DNA of 64,000 nucleotides from positions 97,897-161,896 of the forward strand of contig NZ_JAIRBA010000005.1 in the NCBI RefSeq assembly GCF_022008365.1, given 5' to 3'. The position numbers and the translations under genes were made by a program. This stretch comes from Aequorivita vitellina (GTDB lineage: Bacteria > Bacteroidota > Bacteroidia > Flavobacteriales > Flavobacteriaceae). Of the stretch, positions 54,927-63,860 are shown in pieces (within the stretch, counting starts at the first letter, position 1; each line of letters starts with the position of its first letter). Below the pieces are notes generated by a model. It saw nothing but the letters and a program-made list of their open reading frames with translations. It made no database searches and was not told the DNA's origin.

Positions 54927-55703
54927 ATGTCTGAAAAAAGACCACTAATTCTAGTTACAAATGATGATGGAATCAATGCTCCTGGAATTCGCGCTTTAAT
55001 TGAAGTAATGAACACTTTGGGCGATGTAATGGTGGTTGCGCCAGATTCGCCACAAAGCGGAATGGGTCACGCCATAACTATTAACGACACTTTGTACTGT
55101 AATAGTATAAATGTAACCAATGGCGATCCACAAAACGAATACAGTTGTAGCGGAACTCCCGTTGATTGTGTAAAAATAGCGGTAAACGAAATCTTAAAAC
55201 GAAAACCAGACCTTTGTGTTAGCGGTATTAATCACGGCAGCAACTCGTCTATAAATGTGATTTATAGTGGCACGATGAGTGCCGCGGTAGAAGCCGGAAC
55301 GCAGGGCATTCCAGCTATCGGGTTTTCGCTCTTAGATTATTCATTGGAAGCAGATTTTGAGCCTTCAAAAAAGTTTGTAAAAGCTATCGCACAAGAAACC
55401 TTAAAAAATGGATTACCAAAAGGCGTTGTATTAAATGTGAATATCCCCAAGTTAAACGCTTCAGAAATTAAAGGCATGAAAGTTTGTCGCCAAGCAAATG
55501 CACATTGGGAAGAAAAATTCGACAAACGCACCAATCCGGTGGGGCGCGATTATTATTGGCTTTCGGGTGAATTTGTAAACGACGATGAAGGCGATGATAC
55601 CGACGAATGGGCGTTGCACAACGGTTATGTTTCGGTAGTACCTGTACAATTTGATCTTACAGCATACCGCGCCATTGACGAATTAAACTCCTGGGAATTG
55701 TAA
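54927..55703 (+). CDS. surE: 5'/3'-nucleotidase SurE
   Basis: 258-residue metal-dependent phosphatase acting on nucleoside monophosphates, associated with stationary-phase survival. The DD metal site is VTNDDGINAPGI (Asp13, Asp14), followed by APDSPQSGMGHAIT, SCSGTPVDCVKIA and the SGINHGSN motif with its metal-binding Asn. Full family length. A small membrane protein gene starts 65 nt later. Confidence 0.96.
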   Translation: MSEKRPLILVTNDDGINAPGIRALIEVMNTLGDVMVVAPDSPQSGMGHAITINDTLYCNSINVTNGDPQNEYSCSGTPVDCVKIAVNEILKRKPDLCVSGINHGSNSSINVIYSGTMSAAVEAGTQGIPAIGFSLLDYSLEADFEPSKKFVKAIAQETLKNGLPKGVVLNVNIPKLNASEIKGMKVCRQANAHWEEKFDKRTNPVGRDYYWLSGEFVNDDEGDDTDEWALHNGYVSVVPVQFDLTAYRAIDELNSWEL

Positions 55704-55767
55704 GTAGATTGATTCCCCTGCACGTATTGAAAATCGTAAATTAAAAACCGAAACAGAAACAGAAAAT

Positions 55768-56055
55768 ATGAAGCCACATATAAAAGAAATCATTACAGGA
55801 TTTGCAATTGGTTTGATTGCCAATTTGGCGGGCACCTATTTATATATTTTCTTTTTTTCAGAAAACAGTCTAGAAACTACTTTAAAAGATGCTTTGGCAA
55901 ACGATCTGCTTGGAAGTTTAATTGCTTTGGGTGCAATTTTAAACCTAATTGTATTCTTTATATTTTTAAAAAAGAATCAATTTTACAGAGCTCGTGGTGT
56001 TGTTTTGGCAACTGTACTGGCTGCGATTGCTGTTTTAATTTCAAAATTTTTATAA
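55768..56055 (+). CDS. Small membrane protein of unknown function
   Basis: 95 residues with three predicted transmembrane segments (about 8-28, 47-68, 78-95) and short charged loops such as FLKKNQFYRARG. It sits between surE and coaD on the same strand. I know no function and no motif stands out. Its clean ATG start, hydrophobic pattern and gene context support a real gene. Confidence 0.75.
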   Translation: MKPHIKEIITGFAIGLIANLAGTYLYIFFFSENSLETTLKDALANDLLGSLIALGAILNLIVFFIFLKKNQFYRARGVVLATVLAAIAVLISKFL

Positions 56056-56160
56056 ATAGAACAGCCTTTTACCAATAACTCATTAACTTAGTCCAAGTTT
56101 ATATTTGCTGAAGAAGTTATCTGCCAGCAACTATCGACTATAACCCATAAAAGCAAAAAA

Positions 56161-56613
56161 ATGAGACGCGCAGTTTTTCCCGGCACTTTCGACCCAATTA
56201 CACTTGGACACGTAGATATTATTAAACGTGCGCTCCCGCTCTTTGACGAGCTTATAATTGCCATTGGCGTTAATGCCGACAAAAAAACTATGTTTTCTTT
56301 GGAAGAACGCATAAAGTTTATTGAAAAAACTTTTGAAGCCGAAGCAAAAATAAAGGTGAAAAGCTACACGGGACTAACCGCAAAGTATTGTATTTCTGAA
56401 GGAGCGCAATTTATAGTTCGCGGCTTGCGAAACACAACAGACTTAAACTACGAGCAGCCCATTGCGCAGACAAATTATAAAATGGCGAAAGTGGAAAGTA
56501 TTTACTTAATATGCGCACCCGAAGTTTCAAACATATCCTCAACAATCGTTCGCGATGTAATGCGGAATGACGGCGATTATAGTGGCTTGGTTCCTTCCGT
56601 TGTGCGGAAATGA
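56161..56613 (+). CDS. coaD: Phosphopantetheine adenylyltransferase
   Basis: 150-residue nucleotidyltransferase that makes dephospho-CoA from 4'-phosphopantetheine and ATP. The T/HxGH motif is TLGH (residues 14-17) in VFPGTFDPITLGH, and the second signature ISSTIVRDVMRN is near the C-terminus. RGLRNTTDLNYE is the phosphopantetheine region. Full length. It converges on rpsT across a strong bidirectional terminator. Confidence 0.96.
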   Translation: MRRAVFPGTFDPITLGHVDIIKRALPLFDELIIAIGVNADKKTMFSLEERIKFIEKTFEAEAKIKVKSYTGLTAKYCISEGAQFIVRGLRNTTDLNYEQPIAQTNYKMAKVESIYLICAPEVSNISSTIVRDVMRNDGDYSGLVPSVVRK

Positions 56614-56639
56614 TAAATTCAAAAAATAAACTTCAACAA

Positions 56640-56671
56640 AAAGACCCTTTCAGTTTCCTGAAAGGGTCTTT
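56640..56671. terminator. Bidirectional terminator between coaD and rpsT
   Basis: AAAGACCCTTTCAG pairs perfectly with CTGAAAGGGTCTTT around TTTC, flanked by A and T runs. Confidence 0.9.
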
Positions 56672-56692
56672 AATAATTTTGTTTAAAAAGAA

Positions 56693-56944
56693 TTAAAGCG
56701 CAGCTATGTGCTTAGCCATATTCGATTTTAAATTGGAAGCCTTATTCGAGTGAATAATGTTTTTCTTAGCCAATTTATCAATCATCGAAATAACGTTTGG
56801 AAACATTGCTTCAGCTTCTTTCTTATCAGAAAGTTCTTGAAACTTCTTCATGGCGCTACGGGCAGTTTTATGCTGGTAACGGTTACGCAAGCGCTTTGCC
56901 TCGTTGCTTCTAATTCTCTTTAATGCTGACTGGTGATTTGCCAT
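56693..56944 (-). CDS. rpsT: 30S ribosomal protein S20
   Basis: 83 residues, the normal size. The start MANHQSALKRIRSNEAKRLRNRY and the helix KNIIHSNKASNLKSNMAKHI are characteristic of S20, which binds 16S rRNA helices near the body of the small subunit. It lies 27 nt behind tRNA-Glu on the same strand, with no terminator between, so tRNA and mRNA may share a transcript. Confidence 0.96.
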   Translation of the reverse strand: MANHQSALKRIRSNEAKRLRNRYQHKTARSAMKKFQELSDKKEAEAMFPNVISMIDKLAKKNIIHSNKASNLKSNMAKHIAAL

Positions 56945-56971
56945 TTTTGTTTTATTAAATTCTAAATTTTG

Positions 56972-57043
56972 TAGTCCGTAGGGGAATCGAACCCCTGTTA
57001 CCAGGATGAAAACCTGGCGTCCTAACCCCTAGACGAACGGACC
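56972..57043 (-). tRNA. tRNA-Glu (UUC)
   Basis: 72 nt on the minus strand. The acceptor stem pairs GGTCCGT with ACGGACT, the D arm is TCGTCTAGGGGTTAGGACG, and the anticodon stem CCAGG/CCTGG closes a TTTTCAT loop with anticodon TTC (plus-strand 57008-57010). The T arm is AGGGG-TTCGATT-CCCCT. The discriminator base is A, and CCA is not encoded (CAA follows). Confidence 0.96.
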
Positions 57044-57067
57044 ATTGTTTATTTTCAAATGCGGATG

Positions 57068-57075
57068 CAAAAATA
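57068..57075 (-). promoter_or_regulatory. -7 box of tRNA-Glu/rpsT promoter
   Basis: On the minus strand TATTTTTG fits TAnnTTTG exactly, about 25 nt upstream of the tRNA 5' end. Confidence 0.55.
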
Positions 57076-57124
57076 CAATATTTTTTGAATGAAGCAAATC
57101 TAAAATAACTTTTTTAAAAATAAA

Positions 57125-58600
57125 TTAATATGCCTTTGCAAAAACCACTTTCCGCTCGGAGGGTTTCCCAGTAATAATGCACGTTCCGGGCTCATTACTA
57201 CCTTCTAATGGAATACATCTAATTGTTGCTTTTGTTTCATTTTTAATTTGCTCTTCAGTTTCCGTAGTTCCATCCCAATGTGCCAAAATAAACCCACCTT
57301 TCCCTTGCAACACATCCTTAAATTCTTCATAGGTAGCAACTTCCGTTGTATGTTCAGCTCTATATGAAGCAGCTTTGTTGTATAAATTACTTTGAATTTC
57401 ATCCATCAACAAAAGCACTTTTTCTACTGCATTTTCGCTGGAAATAAATTCTTTTTTAAGCGTATCTCTTCGAGCCACTTCCACGGTACCTTTTTCAACG
57501 TCTTTTGGACCGATAGCTATGCGAACGGGAACTCCTTTCAATTCGTATTCGTTGAATTTCCAACCTGGTTTATGCGTATCGCGGTTGTCGTACTTTACTC
57601 TAATTCCGTTAGAGCGCAATTCTTTAACTAAATTTAGAGCCACTTTGTTCACTGCTTCAAACTCTTCCTCTTTACGATAAATAGGAACAATTACAACTTG
57701 ATCTGGCGCCAAATTGGGCGGCAGTACCAAACCGTTATCATCGCTATGCGTCATAACCAACGCTCCCATCAACCTTGTGGAAACTCCCCACGAAGTTGCC
57801 CAAACATAATCTAACTTCCCGTCTTTAGCAGCAAATTTTACATCAAAAGCTTTCGCAAAATTCTGACCCAAAAAATGTGAAGTTCCAGCTTGCAAGGCTT
57901 TTCCGTCCTGCATTAGCGCTTCAATACAATAGGTTTCCAAAGCACCCGCAAAACGTTCGCTTTCGGTTTTTGTGCCTTTTATTACCGGTATCGCCAAATA
58001 GTTTTCTGAAAACTCGGCATAAATATTCATCATTTGCTCTGCTTCAAAGATAGCTTCATCTTTAGTTGCGTGCGCGGTGTGACCTTCTTGCCATAAAAAT
58101 TCTGCGGTACGTAAAAACAGTCGCGTACGCATTTCCCAACGCACTACATTTGCCCATTGGTTTATTAAAAGCGGTAAATCGCGGTAAGATTGAACCCATT
58201 TTCTGTAGGTATCCCAAATAATTGTTTCGGAAGTTGGGCGCACTATTAACTCTTCTTCCAACTTGGCATCTGGATCTACTATAATTCCGCTGCCATCTTC
58301 GGCGTTTTTCAGCCTATAATGGGTAACTACAGCACATTCCTTGGCAAAACCGTCAACGTGGCTTGCTTCTTTACTAAAATATGATTTTGGAATAAACAGC
58401 GGAAAATAAGCGTTTTGATGCCCAGTTTCTTTAAACATTCGGTCCAATTCCGCCTGCATGCGTTCCCAAATAGCAAAACCGTATGGTTTTATAACCATGC
58501 ATCCACGCACACCAGAATTTTCGGCAAGATCTGCCTTGATTACTAGTTCGTTATACCATTTGGAATAATCTTCTTCTCTAGTTGTGATATTCTTTGCCAT
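57125..58600 (-). CDS. proS: Prolyl-tRNA synthetase, short (archaeal/eukaryote-type) form
   Basis: About 491 residues. It is a class II aminoacyl-tRNA synthetase that charges tRNA-Pro. The core motifs [31 protein letters not shown] and [15 protein letters not shown] are present, and a C-terminal anticodon-binding domain follows. There is no bacterial editing insertion between motifs 2 and 3, so it is the 'type 3' form common in Bacteroidetes. I chose ATG at 58600, before AKNITTRE, over the ATG at 58618. The upstream sequence TAGTTTTG on the minus strand (plus-strand 58655-58662) is a fitting -7 box. Confidence 0.95.
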   Translation of the reverse strand: MAKNITTREEDYSKWYNELVIKADLAENSGVRGCMVIKPYGFAIWERMQAELDRMFKETGHQNAYFPLFIPKSYFSKEASHVDGFAKECAVVTHYRLKNAEDGSGIIVDPDAKLEEELIVRPTSETIIWDTYRKWVQSYRDLPLLINQWANVVRWEMRTRLFLRTAEFLWQEGHTAHATKDEAIFEAEQMMNIYAEFSENYLAIPVIKGTKTESERFAGALETYCIEALMQDGKALQAGTSHFLGQNFAKAFDVKFAAKDGKLDYVWATSWGVSTRLMGALVMTHSDDNGLVLPPNLAPDQVVIVPIYRKEEEFEAVNKVALNLVKELRSNGIRVKYDNRDTHKPGWKFNEYELKGVPVRIAIGPKDVEKGTVEVARRDTLKKEFISSENAVEKVLLLMDEIQSNLYNKAASYRAEHTTEVATYEEFKDVLQGKGGFILAHWDGTTETEEQIKNETKATIRCIPLEGSNEPGTCIITGKPSERKVVFAKAY

Positions 58601-58654
58601 ACTTGGTTTTTGGCACAAATGTTGTGTCTATGTTAAATGATTAGTTATTGTCCG

Positions 58655-58672
58655 CAAAACTACTTATTTTTA
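58655..58672. promoter_or_regulatory. Back-to-back promoter boxes of proS and the Tyr/Gly-rich lipoprotein gene
   Basis: Minus strand: TAGTTTTG (58655-58662) for proS. Plus strand: TATTTTTA (58665-58672), one base off TAnnTTTG, for the lipoprotein gene. The two boxes are only 2 nt apart and face outward. Confidence 0.42.
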
Positions 58673-58701
58673 TGATGTCCAACAATAAAATTTCCATAGA
58701 T

Positions 58702-59721
58702 ATGTACACCAAAAATATAAATATTAAACGTTCCATTCCTTTAGCATTCCTAGGCATTTTAGCCCTTTTGCTATCATCTTGTGGAGCGCAAAACACTGGT
58801 TACAATCAAAACGATGGCATATATTCTTCTTCTAGTAATTCTACTTCGGAAGAAGGTTATGTAAATGATGGAGATTCTAACGACAAAGCGAATTATTATC
58901 AGCAATATTTCCGAAGCAAATCTGATGCCTATTCAGATCTTCCCGAAGATGGTGCTATTTTTACCGACATTGATGCTTATTCTACTTCCGAACGACTGGA
59001 CGAAGACGGAAACATTGTTATTGAAGAAAATTACAGCGATGAAGGTTACGGTCCTTGGGGAAGTAACACCGAAGACATTACGGTAAATATTTACAATTAC
59101 GGTGGTTACGGTTATGGTTTTTACCATAGGCCTTACTGGTACGGCGGTTATTGGAGCTATCCATATTACAACTACTACACACCGTATTGGGGAATGAGTT
59201 TTGGATGGGGCTATCCATATTATGGGTACGGTTACGGCTATGGCTATCCTTATTATGGGTATGGATATTACAACTCACCTTACTATTATAATTCGCACTA
59301 TAATAATGTTGTCTACAACCGTGGTAGAAGAAATACAGATTATAACAGAACAAGTACACGCGGCCGATCCAACAATGCTTCTACACGAAGTTCGTACAGC
59401 CGTTCGGAACTCTCTAGACGTGTAAACAGGAATAATGTGCGTGCCAATAACACGACACGCAATACCCGAAGCAACGTGCGAACCACTCGAAGCAACACTA
59501 ATAACACAGTAAGAAATTCACGGTCTAATTCAACAATCCGCAATACAAATCGCACACCGCGAAGAAATAGTAGTACGAGAAACAGTACATACTCGTCTCC
59601 TACAAGAAGCAATAGCAACAGCACGATTAGAAGTTCTGGAAACAGTGGTCGTTCCAGTGGCAGTAGTGTTCGGTCTAGCGGTGGAAGAAGCAGTAGCGGC
59701 GGCCGAGGCGGACGTGGTTAA
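58702..59721 (+). CDS. Low-complexity lipoprotein, Tyr/Gly-rich then Arg/Ser/Asn-rich
   Basis: About 339 residues from the ATG at 58702. Signal peptide with lipobox (LALLLSSC), then an acidic, Ser/Asp-rich region (about 20-125). Next comes a Tyr/Gly/Pro-rich block (about 133-200, with YGYGYGYPYYGYGYY), then a strongly basic Arg/Ser/Asn/Thr-rich tail ending SSGGRGGRG. In-frame ATGs at 58648, 58672 and 58675 would put extra residues before the signal peptide, and the promoter-like box argues for the later start. Function is unknown. The tail resembles RGG-type nucleic-acid- or polyanion-binding sequence, and the protein should be outside the cytoplasm. Confidence 0.78.
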   Translation: MYTKNINIKRSIPLAFLGILALLLSSCGAQNTGYNQNDGIYSSSSNSTSEEGYVNDGDSNDKANYYQQYFRSKSDAYSDLPEDGAIFTDIDAYSTSERLDEDGNIVIEENYSDEGYGPWGSNTEDITVNIYNYGGYGYGFYHRPYWYGGYWSYPYYNYYTPYWGMSFGWGYPYYGYGYGYGYPYYGYGYYNSPYYYNSHYNNVVYNRGRRNTDYNRTSTRGRSNNASTRSSYSRSELSRRVNRNNVRANNTTRNTRSNVRTTRSNTNNTVRNSRSNSTIRNTNRTPRRNSSTRNSTYSSPTRSNSNSTIRSSGNSGRSSGSSVRSSGGRSSSGGRGGRG

Positions 59722-59838
59722 AAACGTTTTTCCGAATCGTATTATTTATACAAAGAATTAATTTTTATGCCCATTGGCCATTTCCTAATAAATTGAAATG
59801 TTTGCTTTGGGCATAATTTATTTACAAAAACCAATTAA

Positions 59839-61359
59839 ATGAAAAGAATTCCATTATTTATATTAGCCATTCTTTCTGTAGCTATTACAGAAGCTCAAAA
59901 CATCACCGACGGTTTGCGGTACGGTATAGACGAAAATATTGGAACGGCGAGATATACAGCGTTGAGCGGCGCCATGGGCGCTTTGGGCGGCGATTTCTCG
60001 GCAGTAAATATAAATCCGGCCGGTAGTGCTGTCTTTCTTACTTCCGGGCTTGCATTCTCTACTTCACTGTTTGATGTTAAAAACGAAGCGAATTATTTCA
60101 ATAATAATGAAAAAAGTTTATCAGATAACTTTGCACTGAATCAGTTGGGCGGCGTGTTTGTAATTAACAATTCAAACGAAGAATCCAATTTTAAAAAGTT
60201 AACAATTGGTTTCAATTACAACATATCAAAAAATTTTGAAAACCAACTTTACGTTGCGGGGACCGGCAATACTTCAATTGGCGAGTTTTTTCTAGCCCAA
60301 GCTCAAGGTCTTCCTTTAAATTTACTGCAATTACAATCTAACGAAACCATTTCTAGCTTGTATCAATATCTTGGAGAAACCGAAGGTACCGCCGCCCAGA
60401 ATGCTTTTTTAGGGTACCAAGCCTATCTTTTTGACGCTGTAGACCCAAACAACCCGTCCAACACAAGCTATGTTTCTAATATTGCTAATGGCAGTTTTAA
60501 ACAACAATACGCTTATTTATCTGAAGGCTACAACAGTAAATTTACGGTCAATCTTGCAACCCAAATAACCAATGATTTATACTTTGGACTGAATGTAAAT
60601 ACGCACACCATCTATTTTAATCAAAGTTCATTTTTTTTAGAAAACAACACCAACAGCGGTTCTACAATTAATAGAGTTGGTTTTGAAAATAACCTATCTG
60701 TAAATGGCGCTGGCGTTTCAGCACAATTTGGCGCTATTGCAAAAGTTGCAGACAACTTGCGTTTAGGGTTGAGTTTAGATACCCCCACTTGGTATCAAAT
60801 TTCAGAAGAAACCACGCAATACCTCGAAAGCCGCCGTGTTTTTGAAGGGCAAACAACTACCCAAAATGTAAATCCGCGCGTTATAAATGTATTTGAAGAT
60901 TACACTTTAAAAACGCCCGCAAAAGTTTCGGCAAGTGCAGCTTACATTTTTGGACAAAATGGACTCATTAGTTTCGATTATTCGTTTAAAGATTACGGCT
61001 CTACAAAATTCAGTCCCTCATACGATTCATTTTTCACAAGCCTAAATAACACCATTGCAAATACGCTAAAAGGCGTATCTGAATACAGGGTTGGAGGTGA
61101 GTACCGCCTTAATCAATTAAGTCTGCGCGGCGGTATTCATTATGTTGAAAGTCCTTATAAAAACACGGAAATTTTAGGTGAAGTATTTGGTTTTTCAATT
61201 GGAACAGGATACAACTTTGGGAGCTTTACTGGCGATTTGGCCTATTCACGCGCTGAACAAACTAGAAATCAACAATTGTATTCAATAGGGTTAACAGATA
61301 CTGCCGAAATAAATTCCGTTTACAACAATTTTGTACTCACTTTAGGGTTTAATTTTTAA
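59839..61359 (+). CDS. OmpP1/FadL-family outer membrane transport protein
   Basis: 506 residues with signal peptide (MKRIPLFILA ... ITEAQ). The N-terminal segment ARYTALSGAMGALGGDFSAVNINPAG is the FadL-family signature, in which NPA forms part of the hatch. The remainder is a beta-barrel ending LTLGFNF. FadL proteins carry long-chain fatty acids or other hydrophobic compounds through the outer membrane. It follows the low-complexity lipoprotein gene after 117 nt, with no terminator seen. Confidence 0.92.
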   Translation: MKRIPLFILAILSVAITEAQNITDGLRYGIDENIGTARYTALSGAMGALGGDFSAVNINPAGSAVFLTSGLAFSTSLFDVKNEANYFNNNEKSLSDNFALNQLGGVFVINNSNEESNFKKLTIGFNYNISKNFENQLYVAGTGNTSIGEFFLAQAQGLPLNLLQLQSNETISSLYQYLGETEGTAAQNAFLGYQAYLFDAVDPNNPSNTSYVSNIANGSFKQQYAYLSEGYNSKFTVNLATQITNDLYFGLNVNTHTIYFNQSSFFLENNTNSGSTINRVGFENNLSVNGAGVSAQFGAIAKVADNLRLGLSLDTPTWYQISEETTQYLESRRVFEGQTTTQNVNPRVINVFEDYTLKTPAKVSASAAYIFGQNGLISFDYSFKDYGSTKFSPSYDSFFTSLNNTIANTLKGVSEYRVGGEYRLNQLSLRGGIHYVESPYKNTEILGEVFGFSIGTGYNFGSFTGDLAYSRAEQTRNQQLYSIGLTDTAEINSVYNNFVLTLGFNF

Positions 61360-61409
61360 GTTTATTAGTGAATTAATGTTTTAATGAAGTTGGCTGTAAT
61401 ACAAATACG

Positions 61410-62357
61410 ATGAATAAAGAAAGTTTAGCAATCACGAAAAATTGTAAAGATTTTATTCGAATAAAACCCTTTGGTTCAAAGCTTGACAAAACAGATATTA
61501 AATTTTCTTTCTTATGTCCTTCATTTCAAATAAGAAATTTTGAAGAAAACAAAGAAGATGGAATTTTACGTTACGTACCTAAAGCTTCTGGAATCGCTGA
61601 ACACGAAATCTCTTATCATAATTCTAATGAAATAAATCTAAGCCCTGTCCTACTACCAAAATATAAAAGTTCAGAGAGTTTAAGAATCCCTATTTCCTCT
61701 GAGATTATTGATTTAAATCTTAAAAATCTACTTGTACCAATTCCTATTTGTCGTATTACCATAAATCAGGATTCGACCAAAACTTACAAGGAAAAAGAAA
61801 AACATCAAGTAATTAATCTAACACCAAAGTACAACACTACAGAAATTTATATATCATCAGCCAAATACGACCTCCAAGAAATGCGTAACAGATTCCCTTT
61901 GATTGTTGGTGACCTATTTACAATGACAACAATCGATTTTTTAATTTATGGAGCAGGATTAGCATCCGAATCTAATTTTAAAAAAATGTTTGAAAATGAT
62001 GCCCCCTCTATTGCATTTGAATCAAATCTTATTGGGAATTATAGATTCTACTATAGAACTTATGAAGTTGAAAGAATGGACAAATTCAGACTTACTTCAA
62101 ATAAAATATACTCCTCAAAGAATGTCATTGATTTTTTTAACAATATTGATTACCTAAATATTTTAGGTACTACTGCAGTAAGTTATCGTAGTATTAATAA
62201 AGGTAAACCCAAACCTGCATATAAATGGGATTTAGAACATTTAGAAAAGATTAAATTCTACAATTCTTATATCAAAAAATGGAGAACGAAGTTTGAATTA
62301 TCTGAATACAGGCTTAAATCCCTTGATAGATTCCGCTCAGGGGTCATATTCCCTTAA
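61410..62357 (+). CDS. Protein of unknown function, 315 residues
   Basis: No signal peptide or clear transmembrane helix. Composition is rich in Ile, Asn, Lys, Ser and Tyr, and the gene looks more AT-rich than the upstream housekeeping genes. Segments such as KSSESLRIPISSEIID, IYISSAKYDLQEMRNRF and YKWDLEHLEKIKFYNSYIKKW do not match any family I know. It stands between the FadL gene and a decayed toxin-antitoxin pair, a setting that suggests recent acquisition. Only the intact frame and sensible start support it. Confidence 0.6.
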   Translation: MNKESLAITKNCKDFIRIKPFGSKLDKTDIKFSFLCPSFQIRNFEENKEDGILRYVPKASGIAEHEISYHNSNEINLSPVLLPKYKSSESLRIPISSEIIDLNLKNLLVPIPICRITINQDSTKTYKEKEKHQVINLTPKYNTTEIYISSAKYDLQEMRNRFPLIVGDLFTMTTIDFLIYGAGLASESNFKKMFENDAPSIAFESNLIGNYRFYYRTYEVERMDKFRLTSNKIYSSKNVIDFFNNIDYLNILGTTAVSYRSINKGKPKPAYKWDLEHLEKIKFYNSYIKKWRTKFELSEYRLKSLDRFRSGVIFP

Positions 62358-62595
62358 TTACTGCAGTCAACAATAGCTATTCAAAAATGGTTTTTATAGA
62401 GTCGTTTTACTACATTTATTTCCATTAGAAACAGCCGGTTCAACTGAAAGAGAATTCTTCATTATACGTCATTTCTGATCGGCGAGACCGTTCGTATTAA
62501 CACTTAAAAATCCTTCTTCATATTAAAATTTTAGATTAAACTTGGAAAATGTTAACTTTTTAGGTAGCATTTATCTGCGTTTAACGACTAACTAA

Positions 62596-62742
62596 TTGAG
62601 CAAATTTAAAAGAGAAATAGGGTTTTATAAAAATCACTTTAAGGATTTTTATTTAAAACAGTCGCTTCCTGTTCGTAAGAAAATTGATTGGACACTTATT
62701 TTGTTAAAAAATAACCGAATTATTCCAGAAAAGTTTTTTTAA
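62596..62742 (+). pseudogene. Truncated HigB/RelE-type toxin
   Basis: From TTG at 62596, 48 codons encode KFKREIGFYKNHFKDFY, then VRKKIDWTL and IPEKFF before TAA. This is the N-terminal third to half of the phage-derived Gp49-like HigB toxin family, whose members run to about 110 residues. Dropping one base from the run of seven T at 62734-62740 extends the frame only to KFFKTL, so the C-terminal catalytic half is gone and not merely shifted. The antitoxin remnant follows. Confidence 0.68.
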
Positions 62743-62769
62743 AACCTTATAAATACTGACGAGAATATT

Positions 62770-63072
62770 ATGAAGGGAGATAAAAGAATAACCTCGTTTG
62801 ATGATCATTTAGACGAACAATACGGAAAAACCGGAACAGAATCTCGCGAAAAATTCCAAGAAGAATTTGAGACATTTAAAATTGGTGTTTAAATTCAAGA
62901 AGCGAGAAAACAACAACAACTAACACAGCAGCAACTCGCCGAAAAAGTTGGAACGACTAAAAATTACATTTCTCGAATCGAGAATAATGCAAGTGATATT
63001 CGACTTTCAACCTTAATGAGAATAATACGAGAAGGTTTAGGCCGAAGTTTAAAGTTATCCTTGGATATTTAA
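62770..63072 (+). pseudogene. HigA-type XRE antitoxin with an in-frame stop
   Basis: A 101-codon frame starts at ATG 62770 and ends at TAA 63072. Codon 41 (62890-62892) is TAA. The upstream part reads ITSFDDHLDEQYGKTGTESREK, typical of HigA leaders. The downstream part (IQEARKQQQLTQQQLAEKVGTTKNYISRIENN) is an XRE helix-turn-helix, so the stop splits leader from DNA-binding domain. A TTA-to-TAA change would explain it. No usable start lies just after the stop. Confidence 0.75.
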
Positions 63073-63139
63073 TGCGTGAAAAAAAGTACTAATAGTAACA
63101 TTGTTAGTCATAAATTAAAATGAAGATTCTCCTACTATT

Positions 63140-63147
63140 TATATTTG
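63140..63147 (+). promoter_or_regulatory. -7 box upstream of the DUF4240 gene
   Basis: TATATTTG fits TAnnTTTG exactly, 48 nt before the ATG at 63195. A seven-codon frame starts at 63168 inside the leader. Confidence 0.5.
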
Positions 63148-63194
63148 CAATTTTTCATATAAATTAAATGAAAGAAAACCCGAAAAATTAAGAA

Positions 63195-63761
63195 ATGGGA
63201 ATATTTGATAAAATTTTCAGCAAAAAAGAGCCGGTTCAAAATTCAGTAAAACTAATGGACGAAAATCAATTCTGGAACATAATTCACGCTACTATAAAAA
63301 ATAGCTCTGGAGATTATGAAAAGCAACAATCTGAATTGAATACAGAATTATCCAAGTTAACTGCAATTGAAATATTAGAATTTGATAATAAATTTAGAAC
63401 CTTACGAGGCAAAGCATATATTTGGGAATTATGGGCTGGAGCTTATATTATGAATGGTGGTTGTTCTGACGATTGTTTTTCAGACTTTAGAGGTTGGCTT
63501 ATCGGGCAAGGAAAAGAAGTTTATGACAATGCAATGCGAAATCCCGAAACGTTGGTTGAACTCAATTACGATTTCAACAATGATGATTGGGAAGGTTTGA
63601 GTTACGTGCCAAGAGCTGTTTACTTAAAAAAGACTGGTGGCAAGGAAATGCCAAATGGAATACGAGAAAATCTTAAGATAACTGGCGAAGAATGGGCGGA
63701 AGACGGTGCTGAATTAAAAGCAAAATTCCCAAAACTTCACGCAAAATGGGGAATAGATTAA
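63195..63761 (+). CDS. DUF4240 domain protein
   Basis: 188 residues without signal peptide. The segment MDENQFWNIIHATIKNSSGDYEKQ opens the DUF4240 region, and WELWAGAYIMNGGCSDDCFSDFRGWLIGQGKEVYDNA is its core. The region is of unknown function and often found in bacterial proteins near toxin-immunity or polymorphic systems. The first 20 residues (GIFDKIFSKKEP) are a basic/hydrophobic leader. It ends about 100 nt before a large bidirectional terminator. No function can be assigned. Confidence 0.82.
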   Translation: MGIFDKIFSKKEPVQNSVKLMDENQFWNIIHATIKNSSGDYEKQQSELNTELSKLTAIEILEFDNKFRTLRGKAYIWELWAGAYIMNGGCSDDCFSDFRGWLIGQGKEVYDNAMRNPETLVELNYDFNNDDWEGLSYVPRAVYLKKTGGKEMPNGIRENLKITGEEWAEDGAELKAKFPKLHAKWGID

Positions 63762-63860
63762 GCGCTACTTCTTTTTTACATAAACTGTATTGTTTCATAA
63801 CCATTAAATATCACCTTAATTATAAACCTAAAAACGTTAGAAGTTTTCTTAAAACAATAT

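Noticed and set aside
56972..57043. tRNA-Glu as an integration site for an island
   Set aside because: Genes on both sides are conserved housekeeping genes, and there is no integrase or 3'-end duplication nearby.
59340..59624. Open frame of about 94 codons on the minus strand inside the Arg/Ser/Asn-rich lipoprotein gene
   Set aside because: It is a compositional mirror of the repeat-rich plus-strand gene, very rich in Leu, Val and Arg, with no motif or start context.
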